Source: Nitrospirota bacterium (GTDB lineage Bacteria; Nitrospirota; Nitrospiria; SBBL01; JAADHI01). Taken from it: a stretch of 64,000 nt of DNA. How positions within the stretch are numbered: position 1 is the stretch's first letter; each line of letters opens with the position of its first letter. The stretch lies in contig JAJDBU010000072.1 in assembly GCA_029261195.1 (NCBI GenBank), positions 1 to 64,000 on the forward strand. The letters are read 5' to 3'. Position numbers and translations under genes: made by a program. Under the pieces are notes generated by a model. It was not told the DNA's origin, did no database searches, and saw only the letters and a program-made list of their open reading frames with translations. Below, one piece after another: positions 1-10,110 of the stretch.

Positions 1-71
1 CCAACTGCTAGGCCTCCCTCTGCTTGTTTCAATATCCCTACAATCTGACTTTCGCTAAATCGCTGCTTCAT
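1..71 (-). mobile_element. 5' end of IS3-family (OrfA-like) transposase, truncated by window start
   Basis: Reverse complement of 1..71 reads MKQRFSESQIVGILKQAEGGLAV, typical IS3/IS407-group OrfA N-terminus, preceded by GGGAGG; absent from ORF track because it is cut by the window edge. Confidence 0.8.
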
Positions 72-91
72 CGTAAAACCTCCCTCAAATA

Positions 92-790
92 ATGATAGAA
101 AATTCTACTCCCAATCACTACTATTTTTCGGGGGGATTACCGGCCGAGAATCTTCAGAAATATATGATTTGGTTTGCCTTTTTTACATTACTTTCAGGCG
201 CGGGTTCCTTTGCGCTTGCTTGGACAACGATACAGCGCGAGGAGGCTGAAAAAAAACTACAAGAAGAAGTGCAGCGCTATGCAGACCTCTTTCAACATGG
301 CAATGACGCGATCTTCATCGTCGATCCGGAAACAAGGTCTTTTCTTGATGTGAATGAAACAGCCGCACAATATTTAGGATATAGCCGGGCAGAACTGCTC
401 CACTTAAAACTGGAGAACCTTTATGCACCGGAAGATGCCGGTCGAAATGCGGCGATCATCAAAGCCTTGAAAGAGAAGGGTGAGATCGTATTTGAGCATG
501 TTCAAATCCGAAAGGATGGCTCGAAGGTCCCCGTGGAGATCAGCAGCCGGGTTGTCTACTACGGAGAACGCTCTGCCTTACAGAGTTTTGTTCGGGATAT
601 CAGCGAGAGAAAACAGTCTGAAAAAGCACGGGAAGACTTGTTGTCTGAGCCGGAAAAAAGAAACGCAGAATTGGAGCGTTTTACCTACACCGTGTCTCAT
701 GACCTGAAGAGTCCACTTGTGACCATAAAAGGCTTCCTCGGTCTATTGAAAGAAGACATCGTATCTGAATCGAAGCACAGGATGCCTTGA
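92..790 (+). pseudogene. Truncated PAS-domain sensor histidine kinase (stops just after the HisKA H-box)
   Basis: PAS domain (YADLFQHGNDAIFIVDPETRSFLDVNETAAQYLGYSRAEL...) then TYTVSHDLKSPLVTIKGFL H-box and abrupt stop; no ATPase domain; start lies in or next to IS sequence. Confidence 0.75.
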
Positions 791-981
791 TCGGTGCCAG
801 CATCGGCATTGTCATCATACCGGATGACGGAGACGAGGTTGTCGATCTTCTGGGGAAGGCCGACAGGGCGATGCACAGGGCAAAGCAAGGCGGCCGCAAT
901 CGCTTCCATTTTTTTACCGGCGAAAATGAGAGCACAGACAGACCTGAAGTGAGATCTCCATCGCGCAACAGTAAAGCGTGA
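760..981 (+). pseudogene. C-terminal remnant of a GGDEF (diguanylate cyclase) domain
   Basis: Frame reads IEAQDALIGASIGIVIIPDDGDEVVDLLGKADRAMHRAKQGGRNRFHFF, the C-terminal third of GGDEF domains; no upstream GGDEF motif. Confidence 0.75.
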
Positions 982-1096
982 TCTCTTGCCCTGAATCCGA
1001 CCATCCCTTACAAATTAAATTTGTGCTAAAATCTTTTGCGGTTCAGGGTTTGAGAACCCATTTCTAACCGACTATTACGTAAGGAGTTTTAAGAAC

Positions 1097-1879
1097 ATGC
1101 GGGTCATTTCTTGGAATGTGAATGGTATTCGTGCAACGATGAAAAAAGGTTTTGCGGCTTCACTTGAAGCCATGAAACCCGACATACTTTGCATTCAGGA
1201 AACAAAAGCACAGGATGATCAAGTGGCCGAGGCATTGACCGAGATTAATGGCTATCACCTGTATAGCAATTCGGCAGTGAAAAAGGGCTATTCGGGGACC
1301 GCTGTTCTCACAAAAAAAGAGCCGCTCTCTGTGGGTTATGACATGGGCATTGAGGTGCATGACCAGGAGGGACGCGTGATTGCCCTTGAATTTGAATCCT
1401 TTTATCTTGTCACGGTCTATACGCCGAATTCCGGAAGCGAACTCAAACGCCTTGAATATCGACAAGGATGGGATGCTGAATTTCTGGACTATCTAAAAAC
1501 CTTGGAACAAGAAAAACCCGTCATCGCCTGTGGAGATCTCAATGTGGCCCATCGACCCATAGATCTGGCCCGTCCCAAAGCAAACTATAATAAGAGCGCT
1601 GGTTATATGCAGGAGGAAATCAACGGACTGGACAACTTGGTGGCTGCTGACTTTATTGACACCTTTAGGTGCATCCACCCGGACAAAGTGAAATACTCCT
1701 GGTGGAGTTTCCGGGCGGGCGCACGTGCCAGAAATGTCGGCTGGAGGATTGATTATCACCTTGTTTCAGCCAGCATGGCCGGACGGATCAAAGATGCGGA
1801 TATCCTGAATGAGGTCATGGGTTCCGACCATTGCCCCGTTACCCTGGATTTGGATGTGTCAGATTTCTGTAAGACTTAA
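1097..1879 (+). CDS. xth: Exodeoxyribonuclease III
   Basis: MRVISWNVNGIRA...ILCIQETKAQ...GDLNVAH...GSDHCPV motifs. Confidence 0.95.
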   Translation: MRVISWNVNGIRATMKKGFAASLEAMKPDILCIQETKAQDDQVAEALTEINGYHLYSNSAVKKGYSGTAVLTKKEPLSVGYDMGIEVHDQEGRVIALEFESFYLVTVYTPNSGSELKRLEYRQGWDAEFLDYLKTLEQEKPVIACGDLNVAHRPIDLARPKANYNKSAGYMQEEINGLDNLVAADFIDTFRCIHPDKVKYSWWSFRAGARARNVGWRIDYHLVSASMAGRIKDADILNEVMGSDHCPVTLDLDVSDFCKT

Positions 1880-1882
1880 AAG

Positions 1883-2665
1883 ATGACCCCCACTAACTTC
1901 CATACACATACCTTCAGATGCAATCATGCCACAGGCGATGTCATTGATTATGCCAAGTGTGCTTTCGAACAAGGGTCTCTGGCACTGGGCATCTCTGATC
2001 ATGTGGCATTGCCGGACAACCGCTGGCCGGAAGTGCGTATGCCTTTTGATCAATTAGATGACTACGAACAGGCAATTGAATCGGCAAGAAATATGATGCC
2101 TCAGATGAAAATCTATAAAGGCATGGAGTGTGAGTATGACGCAGCCTACCATAGCTACTTTCAAGATGAATTGCTGGGAGAACGCGCGTATGATTATCTC
2201 ATTGGTGCAGCTCACTACGCACCACTGAAGGGAAAGTGGCTTTTCGCTTTTGACAAACTGGGGACTGCAGAAGCGCTGCTTGCTTACGGGAAGTACTTGA
2301 CCTTGATGATGGAAACAGGCTTGTTTGCTTTTATTGCTCATCCTGATGTTTTTGGTTGCAGTAACGAGACTTGGAATTCGGATCTAACGGCCTGTTCACG
2401 AGATATTCTTGGGGCCGCCGAGGCGACAAACACACCCTTGGAAATCAATGGAAACGGATTTAGAAAAACAATGAAACAAACAAAGGAGGGATTGAGACAC
2501 CCTTACCCCTGGACTCCCTTTTGGGCTTTGGCCGCCGACTATAAAATTAAGGTCATCTGCACATCAGATGCCCATCGACCTGAAGATGTCCTTGCGAATA
2601 TAGATGATGGGCTGGCCTTTGCAAAAAAATTGAATTTAGAAACAATAGAGAATCCCCTTTTTTAA
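1883..2665 (+). CDS. PHP-domain histidinol-phosphatase-like phosphoesterase
   Basis: NFHTHTFRCNHATG...GISDHVALP...GMECEYD...FAFIAHPD...TSDAH PHP metal-ligand motifs. Confidence 0.85.
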   Translation: MTPTNFHTHTFRCNHATGDVIDYAKCAFEQGSLALGISDHVALPDNRWPEVRMPFDQLDDYEQAIESARNMMPQMKIYKGMECEYDAAYHSYFQDELLGERAYDYLIGAAHYAPLKGKWLFAFDKLGTAEALLAYGKYLTLMMETGLFAFIAHPDVFGCSNETWNSDLTACSRDILGAAEATNTPLEINGNGFRKTMKQTKEGLRHPYPWTPFWALAADYKIKVICTSDAHRPEDVLANIDDGLAFAKKLNLETIENPLF

Positions 2666-2686
2666 ACCTTTTTTTAGGAGCAATAC

Positions 2687-4492
2687 ATGTCAACATCGGA
2701 AACAGAAACAAACACAGTCACAGGATCAGAAAACGAAGACACAGGCTTTGAGCAATTCGGACTGATTCCTGGCGTTTTAAAGGCCATCAAAGATGCGGGC
2801 TATGAAACGCCCTCTCCCATTCAAAAAGCGACAATTCCATATGTCCTGGCGGGGAAAGATGTTGTGGGTCAGGCGCATACCGGCACAGGGAAAACGGCCG
2901 CCTTCGCTTTGCCGTTATTGTCACGTATCAATCTTAAATTGCTTAAACCTCAGGTTTTTGTACTGACCCCCACACGGGAACTCGCTATTCAAGTTGCAGA
3001 ATCCTTTCAGCATTATGCAGCTCATCTGAGACAATTTCATGTGGTGCCGATTTATGGCGGTCAGGAATATGGCGGACAAATCAGACAACTTAGACGTGGC
3101 GTCCATGTTGTCGTTGGCACACCGGGCCGCGTAATGGACCATATGCGACGTGGCACCTTACAGTTGGATGCCTTGATGTGCCTTGTGCTTGATGAAGCAG
3201 ACGAAATGCTCCGTATGGGTTTTATTGATGATGTCGAATGGATTTTAGAACAGACGCCCGAAAGCCGTCAGACCGCACTCTTTTCCGCCACCATGCCAAA
3301 ACAGATTCTACGCATTGCCAAAAAATACCTGAATGATCCGAAAGAAGTCTCCATAAAAATGCCGACCGCTACAGCCGGAACAATTAGACAACGCTACTGG
3401 ATGGTCAGCGGCGCTCATAAGCTAGATGCTTTGACTCGGATATTAGAAGCAGAGTCACTGGATGCCGTTTTAATCTTTGTGAGAACAAAAGTCTCAACCG
3501 TTGAGTTATCGGAAAAACTGGAGGCGCGGGGTTATGCCTCATCTGCCTTAAATGGAGACCTGCCTCAAGCGAGGCGAGAGCGAACGATCAGCCAATTAAA
3601 AAGCGGGAAACTTGACATTATCGTTGCGACCGATGTTGCCGCACGGGGTCTGGATGTAGAACGCATCAGTCATGTCATTAATTACGATATTCCCTATGAC
3701 ACCGAAGCCTATGTTCACCGCATCGGGCGAACCGGTCGGGCAGGGCGAACCGGCGAAGCCATTTTATTCGCCTCTCCGAGAGAACGGCGCATGTTGTATG
3801 AGATCGAAAGGGCCACAAAACAAAAAATTGCCCTCATGTCTTTGCCTTCGACAAATGTCATTAATAACAAGCGCATTGCCAACTTTAAACAGAAGATTAC
3901 CGACATGCTCGCTCAAGAGGATTTTGAGTTTTATGCCGAACTGATCGAACAATATCGACAGGAACATGATGTACCGGCACTGGACATTGCCGCCGCCCTG
4001 GCGAAGTTATTTCAGGGAAAGCGTCCTTTGCTTTTAAAAGATGATCCCAAGCCTGCAAGAGCGCCGATTGCTTCAAGGGCTTCAGGATATGACTCAAGCG
4101 TCAAAAAGGGAAGCTTGAGGGCAAGGAAAAGCCCTGCTTCTCAGGCTCCGCCTTCAGCAGGTATGGCACGGTATCGTGTCGAAGTCGGCCACATTCACGG
4201 GGCGAGTGCACGACATCTGGTCGGCGCAATCTCCAACGAGGCTGATCTGGACAGCAAGCATATCGGCAAAATCGAAGTGCATGAAAATTTCAGCACCGTT
4301 GATCTGCCGGAAGGTATGCCGAGAGAGACTTTTCGACTTCTGAAAACAGTGTGGGTGCTGGGTCAGCAACTCAACCTCTCAAAGCCGAGCGCGACAAAAA
4401 AATGGCTGGATCTGAAAAAGAAAGACCCTGCCAATGAAAAGGAGATCAAGAAGAGGGGTGTTGGTTTTAAGAGAGAAGCACAAGAGAGCTGA
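2687..4492 (+). CDS. deaD: DEAD-box ATP-dependent RNA helicase (DeaD/CsdA-like, with C-terminal RNA-binding domain)
   Basis: AHTGTGKTAA, PTRELAIQV, LDEADEML, SATMPK, ARGLDVERISHVINYD, HRIGRTGRAGRTG; DbpA/CsdA-like C-terminal region. Confidence 0.93.
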   Translation: MSTSETETNTVTGSENEDTGFEQFGLIPGVLKAIKDAGYETPSPIQKATIPYVLAGKDVVGQAHTGTGKTAAFALPLLSRINLKLLKPQVFVLTPTRELAIQVAESFQHYAAHLRQFHVVPIYGGQEYGGQIRQLRRGVHVVVGTPGRVMDHMRRGTLQLDALMCLVLDEADEMLRMGFIDDVEWILEQTPESRQTALFSATMPKQILRIAKKYLNDPKEVSIKMPTATAGTIRQRYWMVSGAHKLDALTRILEAESLDAVLIFVRTKVSTVELSEKLEARGYASSALNGDLPQARRERTISQLKSGKLDIIVATDVAARGLDVERISHVINYDIPYDTEAYVHRIGRTGRAGRTGEAILFASPRERRMLYEIERATKQKIALMSLPSTNVINNKRIANFKQKITDMLAQEDFEFYAELIEQYRQEHDVPALDIAAALAKLFQGKRPLLLKDDPKPARAPIASRASGYDSSVKKGSLRARKSPASQAPPSAGMARYRVEVGHIHGASARHLVGAISNEADLDSKHIGKIEVHENFSTVDLPEGMPRETFRLLKTVWVLGQQLNLSKPSATKKWLDLKKKDPANEKEIKKRGVGFKREAQES

Positions 4493-4573
4493 AGAGTCTT
4501 AAGGAACTGAAGTAAGACATCATTTAGTAATTCCATGGGCTTCTGTGTGTCGACAGATTTTGATTAGGTTAAA

Positions 4574-4975
4574 TCAGACACAATTCTTAAAAAGAGCATT
4601 TTTATGCCCCGGATCGGGATCACCTGTATTGACATCAAGTAAGAAATGAAGGACTTCGTGTTTCCAGACATAGAGTGAGCCCACCTTTAAGAAATTGGGA
4701 TTGACATACTCTCCGCTACAGCCGGACGCATAGTGCTTGCAGGGAAATGTAGGCGGCATAAATACAACTGAAATATCCTCAAAGGCCCCTTTTTCAAAAG
4801 TGCCGCATTCTTTGGTCTCGGAAAAGGCTTTCTTTAGAAAAGTTTCTGTTGAAGAGTCGACAAAAACGCCTGTCGGTCCTGCGGAGACATTGGTTCCACA
4901 CCCGGCGATGCTGAACATGAGCAGTCCGAATAAGGCAAAAAATATGGGCTGTGTGTGCGTCGTCATTTTGATCAA
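4574..4975 (-). CDS. Small putative lipoprotein with HExxH metalloprotease-like motif
   Basis: Signal/lipobox (LLMFSIAGCG), WKHEVLHFLLDVNTGDPDPGHKN near C-terminus. Confidence 0.6.
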   Translation of the reverse strand: MIKMTTHTQPIFFALFGLLMFSIAGCGTNVSAGPTGVFVDSSTETFLKKAFSETKECGTFEKGAFEDISVVFMPPTFPCKHYASGCSGEYVNPNFLKVGSLYVWKHEVLHFLLDVNTGDPDPGHKNALFKNCV

Positions 4976-5276
4976 ACCTGCAAAACCAAAGCTCCTGAAT
5001 GCCCCTCTTCACTCTAACTGCTCGGGGTATTCTGCAGGTTTGATGCCATTTCTCATTTCCCTATAAAATACTGATTTTCTTCCAGAAATACGGGGAATAT
5101 CTAAAAATAAATAAAGAAACAAGACAGGAATGTCCTCATGCGACCGGCAAAAAATTCCCGGCATCCGGGCACTGGGCACTTTTTGTCAAAATAGAACCTG
5201 AGCTACCCATTTTTGGGCGGACATTTTTGATTGAGTTCAAAAGAAAGTGGAAAGAAAAGAACAGGGGGGCAAGTCG

Positions 5277-5987
5277 TCAGTTGATCGCAGCTGACTTAGC
5301 CTTCGTCCCCATGATTTTTCGATGAACAAAGAAGTAGATCAATGTAACGAAGGATAGACTCAGCAAAATCCATGGAAAATAATCATGCAGTCGGCGACCG
5401 CCATCGCGGACAAGATCTGCGTAGCTCATTCCGCCGGCAAGGCTGGCCATGTAGTAACCGATTGCAGCAAGAATAATAGACCAGATCCCCGCACCCAGGC
5501 CGGTAAAGAGCGTAAAACGTGCAAGCGGCATTCTCGAAAGTCCGGCAGGAATCGAAATGAGCTGGCGAATCCCCGGAAGTAGGCGACAGACGAATGTCGC
5601 GATGTCGCCGTAACGATTAAAGATTTCTTCAGCCCTCGCAATGGCAGGAGGCGAAAGGAAAAAATATTTTCCGTATCGGTATAAAAACGGCCGCCCCAGC
5701 TTTAAAAAAAGGAAGTAGTTGATATAGGCCCCGACGATGGAGCCGATTGTGCCGCAAATAATAACAATGAGTAAATCCGTTATCGGTATCCCAAAAAAAA
5801 GTTCCGCGCGATAGGCCAGAAAACCGGCGGGGATCATCACTACTTCGCTTGGAAAGGGAATGAAGGAGCTTTCGACCGTCATCAACAGAAAGACGATTAG
5901 AAAACCCCAAAGGGTCGCGTATGCGACCCCTAATTCGACATATTGAATTAAATACTGTGTCATACAATCGGGGCCTTCCGGCGTCAT
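5277..5987 (-). CDS. DedA family membrane protein
   Basis: FIPFPSEVVMIPAGFLA..., GTIGSIVGAYINYFLFLKLGRPF, FVCRLLPGIRQLISIPAGLSRM. Confidence 0.92.
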   Translation of the reverse strand: MTPEGPDCMTQYLIQYVELGVAYATLWGFLIVFLLMTVESSFIPFPSEVVMIPAGFLAYRAELFFGIPITDLLIVIICGTIGSIVGAYINYFLFLKLGRPFLYRYGKYFFLSPPAIARAEEIFNRYGDIATFVCRLLPGIRQLISIPAGLSRMPLARFTLFTGLGAGIWSIILAAIGYYMASLAGGMSYADLVRDGGRRLHDYFPWILLSLSFVTLIYFFVHRKIMGTKAKSAAIN

Positions 5988-6060
5988 TCCAGCATTTTTC
6001 TAGCTGGAATCCATGTCCTTCAGGCGCTAGATTCCCGCCAGGGGCATGCGGGAATGACGA
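5983..6060. repeat. Composite dispersed inverted repeat (CGTCATTCC...GGAATGACG type)
   Basis: cgtcattccagc...gctggaat followed by attcccgcc..gcgggaatgacg; related copies near 10052 and 59942. Confidence 0.7.
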
Positions 6061-6092
6061 GAAAAATTAAGATAACATTACTTCCCGACAAG

Positions 6093-7196
6093 CTATTTCA
6101 TAGTAGTTGTTTTTGCTAGGGCTTTTTTTTCGATCGATTCGGCGATGTCAAAGTGTTCTTCGGAACCGATTAACTCGCGTAAATCTTCCGGATCTTCGTC
6201 ACGCGAACCCATCAAAAACTGCTCCTTTAAAAAGAGGATGCGAGCGAGCGATTGTACGAGCCTTTTTTCTGAAATCTTTCCACTTTTTACTGCAGCAGTC
6301 AGAGCATCCACAACAGCATACTGCTCAGCAGGCGTGTGACAAACTAAGGCCATGTCGGAGCCGACCTGAATAGCGCGCACAGCCGCTTCTGCAACCGTAA
6401 AGGAATCGGTAATGCCCTTCATTTCAAGATCATCTGTGATGACAACACCCTCATATTCCAATGTTCTACGCAATAAGTCCGTGACCACACTTGCTGAAAG
6501 TGAGGCTGGAAGCTCATCATCGAACGCGGAGCAGCAAATATGTGCGGTCATCAAGCAGGGGAGGCGGTTTTCGATCGCATGGACAAAAGGCCGGAGTTCC
6601 AGGTCGGTCAGGCGAATAATTTCATGCTGAACCCGGGGCAGACCCTCATGTGAATCAAGGTCCGTGTCTCCATGCCCTGGAAAATGTTTTCCGCAGGGGA
6701 TGATTTTTTGATCCAGCATCGCCGCGATGATGGATAAACTGTGCTTTGAAACCTGGGTCGGATTGGTGCCGAAGGCCCGGTCCCCGATCACTGGATTCTT
6801 CGGATTAGTATCGACATCCAAGACCGGCGCAAAATTCATATTGATGCCAACCCCCAGAAGCTCCTTGGAAATTGCCTCTCCAAACTGATAGGTCAAGGGA
6901 ACGGAATCGCATTGGCCTACAGTTCGGGCTGAAGGAAATTGCGTGAAGGGCAAGGGCATGCGAGAAACCCGGCCACCTTCCTGATCGACCGCAATCAAGA
7001 GGGGGGCATCCGGAGCAAGCTTTTGGAGGGAAGCCGTTAACTCGGCACACTGTTCAGGGCTTTCAATATTCCGGGAAAAAAGGATCACCCCTCCGACATA
7101 ACGGTTCTGAATTAAATCTTTGATCTCTTTTGAGGGCGTTAAGCCTTCAAATCCGGCCATCAGGAGTTGGCCGATTTTATGTGTCAGCTTCATCAT
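6093..7196 (-). CDS. nagZ: Beta-N-acetylhexosaminidase (glycoside hydrolase family 3)
   Basis: IGQLLMAGFEG, GGVILFSRN, AVDQEGGRVSR, GKHFPGHGDTDLDSH, VVITDDLEMKGI. Confidence 0.93.
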   Translation of the reverse strand: MMKLTHKIGQLLMAGFEGLTPSKEIKDLIQNRYVGGVILFSRNIESPEQCAELTASLQKLAPDAPLLIAVDQEGGRVSRMPLPFTQFPSARTVGQCDSVPLTYQFGEAISKELLGVGINMNFAPVLDVDTNPKNPVIGDRAFGTNPTQVSKHSLSIIAAMLDQKIIPCGKHFPGHGDTDLDSHEGLPRVQHEIIRLTDLELRPFVHAIENRLPCLMTAHICCSAFDDELPASLSASVVTDLLRRTLEYEGVVITDDLEMKGITDSFTVAEAAVRAIQVGSDMALVCHTPAEQYAVVDALTAAVKSGKISEKRLVQSLARILFLKEQFLMGSRDEDPEDLRELIGSEEHFDIAESIEKKALAKTTTMK

Positions 7197-7201
7197 TTTT
7201 C

Positions 7202-8737
7202 CTATTTCGTGCTTGGTTTTTTCCGTTTCGCACTTGCGCTCAGGTAGTTGATAAGGAGGCGAACGCCGATCCCGGTCGCCCCCTTCGGAATATAAGCATG
7301 TCGGGCGTCACTGTACCAAGAAGTCCCGGCAATGTCGAGATGAACCCAGGGGATCTCTCCGACAAACTGCTTCAAAAAAAGGCCTGCTGTAATTGTCCCG
7401 GCAGAGCGGCCGCCGACATTTTTCAGGTCGGCGACATCTCCTTCGATCTGATTGAAATATTCGTCCCAGAGCGGCAGAGGCCAGAGTCGCTCACCGCAGG
7501 CTTCCCCGGCCCCTTGTATCCTGGAAATCAGAGCCGGATTATTTCCCATGAGCCCAATCGCGTGGTGGCCAAGCGCGATCACACAAGCGCCGGTTAGAGT
7601 GGCCAAGTCGATCATTGCAGTCGGCTTGTAGCGGGCTGCGTAGCTCAGGGCATCGGCAAGAAGCAGTCTCCCTTCCGCATCGGTATTGTCAATCTGAACC
7701 GTCTTGCCGGAGAGCGTTGTCACGACATCTCCCGGATGAACTGCGGTGCCGCTCGGCATATTGTCCGTTGAGGGAATCAGGGCAACGACGTTGATGGGAA
7801 GTTTAAGCTCAACCAGGACCTTCATCACGCCCAGCACTGTTGCACCGCCAGACATGTCGTATTTCATTTGATCCATGTTGGCAGAGGGCTTTATGGAGAT
7901 GCCGCCGGAATCGAAGGTGACGGCCTTTCCAACCAAGGCGACCGGACGGCTCTTAAGCGACGCGCTTCCCCGGTATTCAATGACGATAAATTTCGGGTCT
8001 TCTTCTGTTCCAAGCGTGACGGCGTGGAAGGCGCCCATGCCGAGTTTTTTGATATTGGCGCGCTCAAGGATTTCAACCTGTACCTCGTCATGCTCTGCAA
8101 GCAGAGTCGCTTCTTTTGCCAGATAACCCGGCGTCACAATATTTGCCGGAGCATTACAAAGATCACGCACATAGCGCACACCCTCTGCGATAGCCTTTCC
8201 AGCTTGTCCTCCCTGTTCAGCATCGACGCAAAGCTTTTCATCCGGGACAATGAGGGTGCAGGATTTAATTTCTTTGCCCTCTTTATTTTTTGATTCCTTC
8301 GATTTAAAACGATCAAATCGATACAGGCTTAAAAGCACCCCTTCAACAAGGACCTGTGCCAGCTCTGTCACCGTTCCCTTCTTCGCAAGCAACTTGGGAT
8401 CGCAATGGACAAGCAATGCCGTCGTACCGATTTTTTTAGCAACGCTCGTTCCCTTTCCGACCGCCTGTCGTAGCCGATCAGCGCTTAGCTCTCCTCGCTC
8501 GCCCAGGCCAACAAGAACAAGCCGTTTCACCCCGACGGGCGCCGTAGGCCGGATCAGAATGGTTTCCAGAAATTTGCCCTCAAAGCCATCGGAGCTTAGG
8601 ATCTTTTTTAAGCCTCCCTCCATCGCCCGATCAATTGAAGCGGCAGGGCCTCGAATCCCTTCCCCCTCAAAAAGCCCCAGAACCAAACACTCCCCTGAAA
8701 CCTTCTCCAGACTTCCGCTCGTCACAGTAATTTCCAT
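7202..8737 (-). CDS. pepA: Leucyl aminopeptidase (M17)
   Basis: GKAVTFDSGGISIKPS, NTDAEGRLLLADAL, TLTGACVIALGHHA. Confidence 0.95.
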   Translation of the reverse strand: MEITVTSGSLEKVSGECLVLGLFEGEGIRGPAASIDRAMEGGLKKILSSDGFEGKFLETILIRPTAPVGVKRLVLVGLGERGELSADRLRQAVGKGTSVAKKIGTTALLVHCDPKLLAKKGTVTELAQVLVEGVLLSLYRFDRFKSKESKNKEGKEIKSCTLIVPDEKLCVDAEQGGQAGKAIAEGVRYVRDLCNAPANIVTPGYLAKEATLLAEHDEVQVEILERANIKKLGMGAFHAVTLGTEEDPKFIVIEYRGSASLKSRPVALVGKAVTFDSGGISIKPSANMDQMKYDMSGGATVLGVMKVLVELKLPINVVALIPSTDNMPSGTAVHPGDVVTTLSGKTVQIDNTDAEGRLLLADALSYAARYKPTAMIDLATLTGACVIALGHHAIGLMGNNPALISRIQGAGEACGERLWPLPLWDEYFNQIEGDVADLKNVGGRSAGTITAGLFLKQFVGEIPWVHLDIAGTSWYSDARHAYIPKGATGIGVRLLINYLSASAKRKKPSTK

Positions 8738-8761
8738 TATTTTTTATACTCCCTCTATGCT

Positions 8762-9397
8762 CTACACGCCTAAGGTGGATGGGTCCCAAATATATTTGTG
8801 GATCTGTAATTGAAGCCTGACAGGCAGATGATCTTTTAAAATAGACGCCGCCAATGTCCGGGGGTCCATCTCCCCGAAAACCGGAGAAAAATGGATAATT
8901 CGACCCAGCAAAAGCGGGTATCGCTTCAGCACTGCTTTGGCCCAATTGTAATCGGCCTGATCGGAAATGACAAATTTCAGTTCGTCCTGTGTTTTAAGAT
9001 GCTTCAGGTTATCCCAAAGCATGTGCTCTGCCATTCCGCTTCCGGGGCATTTGATATCAAGAATAATCGTTGCCCGTTGATCCACCCTGTCGATTAAAAT
9101 TGATCCGCTCGTTTCAAGCAAAACGCGATAGCCTTCGTCAAGCAAGGCTGTAATGAGTGTGAGGCTTTCCTTTTGGAGGAGCGGTTCACCTCCTGTGACT
9201 TCAAGCAGGTGACACCCGAAAGTCCTGACTGTGTTCAGGATTGAGAGGAGAGACTGATTTTCTCCCTCTTCAAAGGCATGAGCGGTGTCACACCAGCGGC
9301 AACGCAGGTTGCAGCCGCTTGTCCGCACAAAGACGCAGGGAAGACCTGCATAGCTCGATTCCCCCTGTATGCTTTGATAGATCTCATTGATTTTCAC
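8762..9397 (-). CDS. queE: 7-carboxy-7-deazaguanine synthase (radical SAM)
   Basis: IYQSIQGESSYAGLPCVFVRTSGCNLRCRWCDT, EVTGGEPLLQ. Confidence 0.93.
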   Translation of the reverse strand: MKINEIYQSIQGESSYAGLPCVFVRTSGCNLRCRWCDTAHAFEEGENQSLLSILNTVRTFGCHLLEVTGGEPLLQKESLTLITALLDEGYRVLLETSGSILIDRVDQRATIILDIKCPGSGMAEHMLWDNLKHLKTQDELKFVISDQADYNWAKAVLKRYPLLLGRIIHFSPVFGEMDPRTLAASILKDHLPVRLQLQIHKYIWDPSTLGV

Positions 9398-9482
9398 ACA
9401 AAGGTCGGTCCGTCCGCTCCCTGATTATCGGGGCGGATTCTAACAACTCGAAATCAAAGAGGTCAAGGTGAAGCAAGAGGGA

Positions 9483-9950
9483 TTAAAAGGGGTGTTTCAA
9501 GGAAGTCAGTCCGAGAAAAATAAGACCGACTAATAAGACAATCATATTGAGGATCATCGAAAAACCGTGCAAGCGACTAAACTGTTGCTGCTTTTCTTCT
9601 CGATCAGTGCCCTCTTCCGCTGCCCTCAAATCTGCTTTGAGTCGTCGAACTTTTGGTCCGATTCTGAATGCGGAGAAAAAGGTTAAGAGAGTCATCAGTC
9701 CGAGAGCGACCAGCCGCCAGTTGTCGGGCGGCGAACCTTCTGAAAGGAATAGAAGAGAGGCAATAGCAAAGACTCCACAAAAACTACCGATTTTATAATA
9801 TTGAGGAAAGATCTTTCCAACCACGTCGCCTGCCGTCTCACGCGGCAGCATTTTAAAAATTGCCGGTGCGGCAATAAACGAAAAAAAGATGATTGACCCA
9901 ATCCAGACTACAACCGATAAGAGATGGATAAAATGCAAAACTGAAACCAT
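9483..9950 (-). CDS. DUF4149-like integral membrane protein
   Basis: Four hydrophobic segments; LHFIHLLSVVVWIGSIIFFSFIAAPAIFK N-terminus. Confidence 0.6.
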   Translation of the reverse strand: MVSVLHFIHLLSVVVWIGSIIFFSFIAAPAIFKMLPRETAGDVVGKIFPQYYKIGSFCGVFAIASLLFLSEGSPPDNWRLVALGLMTLLTFFSAFRIGPKVRRLKADLRAAEEGTDREEKQQQFSRLHGFSMILNMIVLLVGLIFLGLTSLKHPF

Positions 9951-10051
9951 GCCGACTACCCTTAAGGAGAAAAACAGATAGTGACATAGCGCTTTGATGG
10001 AATCAAACGACCGGGAATAGACCCGAGCAAAAGATCAAGACCTCAGCAAAC

Positions 10052-10084
10052 CGTCATTCCGGCATGTTTTAGGCCGGAATGACG
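10052..10084. repeat. Dispersed inverted repeat, 12-bp perfect arms
   Basis: cgtcattccggc (10052-10063) / gccggaatgacg (10073-10084), 9-nt loop. Confidence 0.8.
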
Positions 10085-10110
10085 CTATTAGGGATACACA
10101 AACTCCTCCC

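Noticed and set aside
7130-7597. 155-aa plus-strand ORF
   Set aside because: Antisense to pepA/nagZ; no recognisable motif
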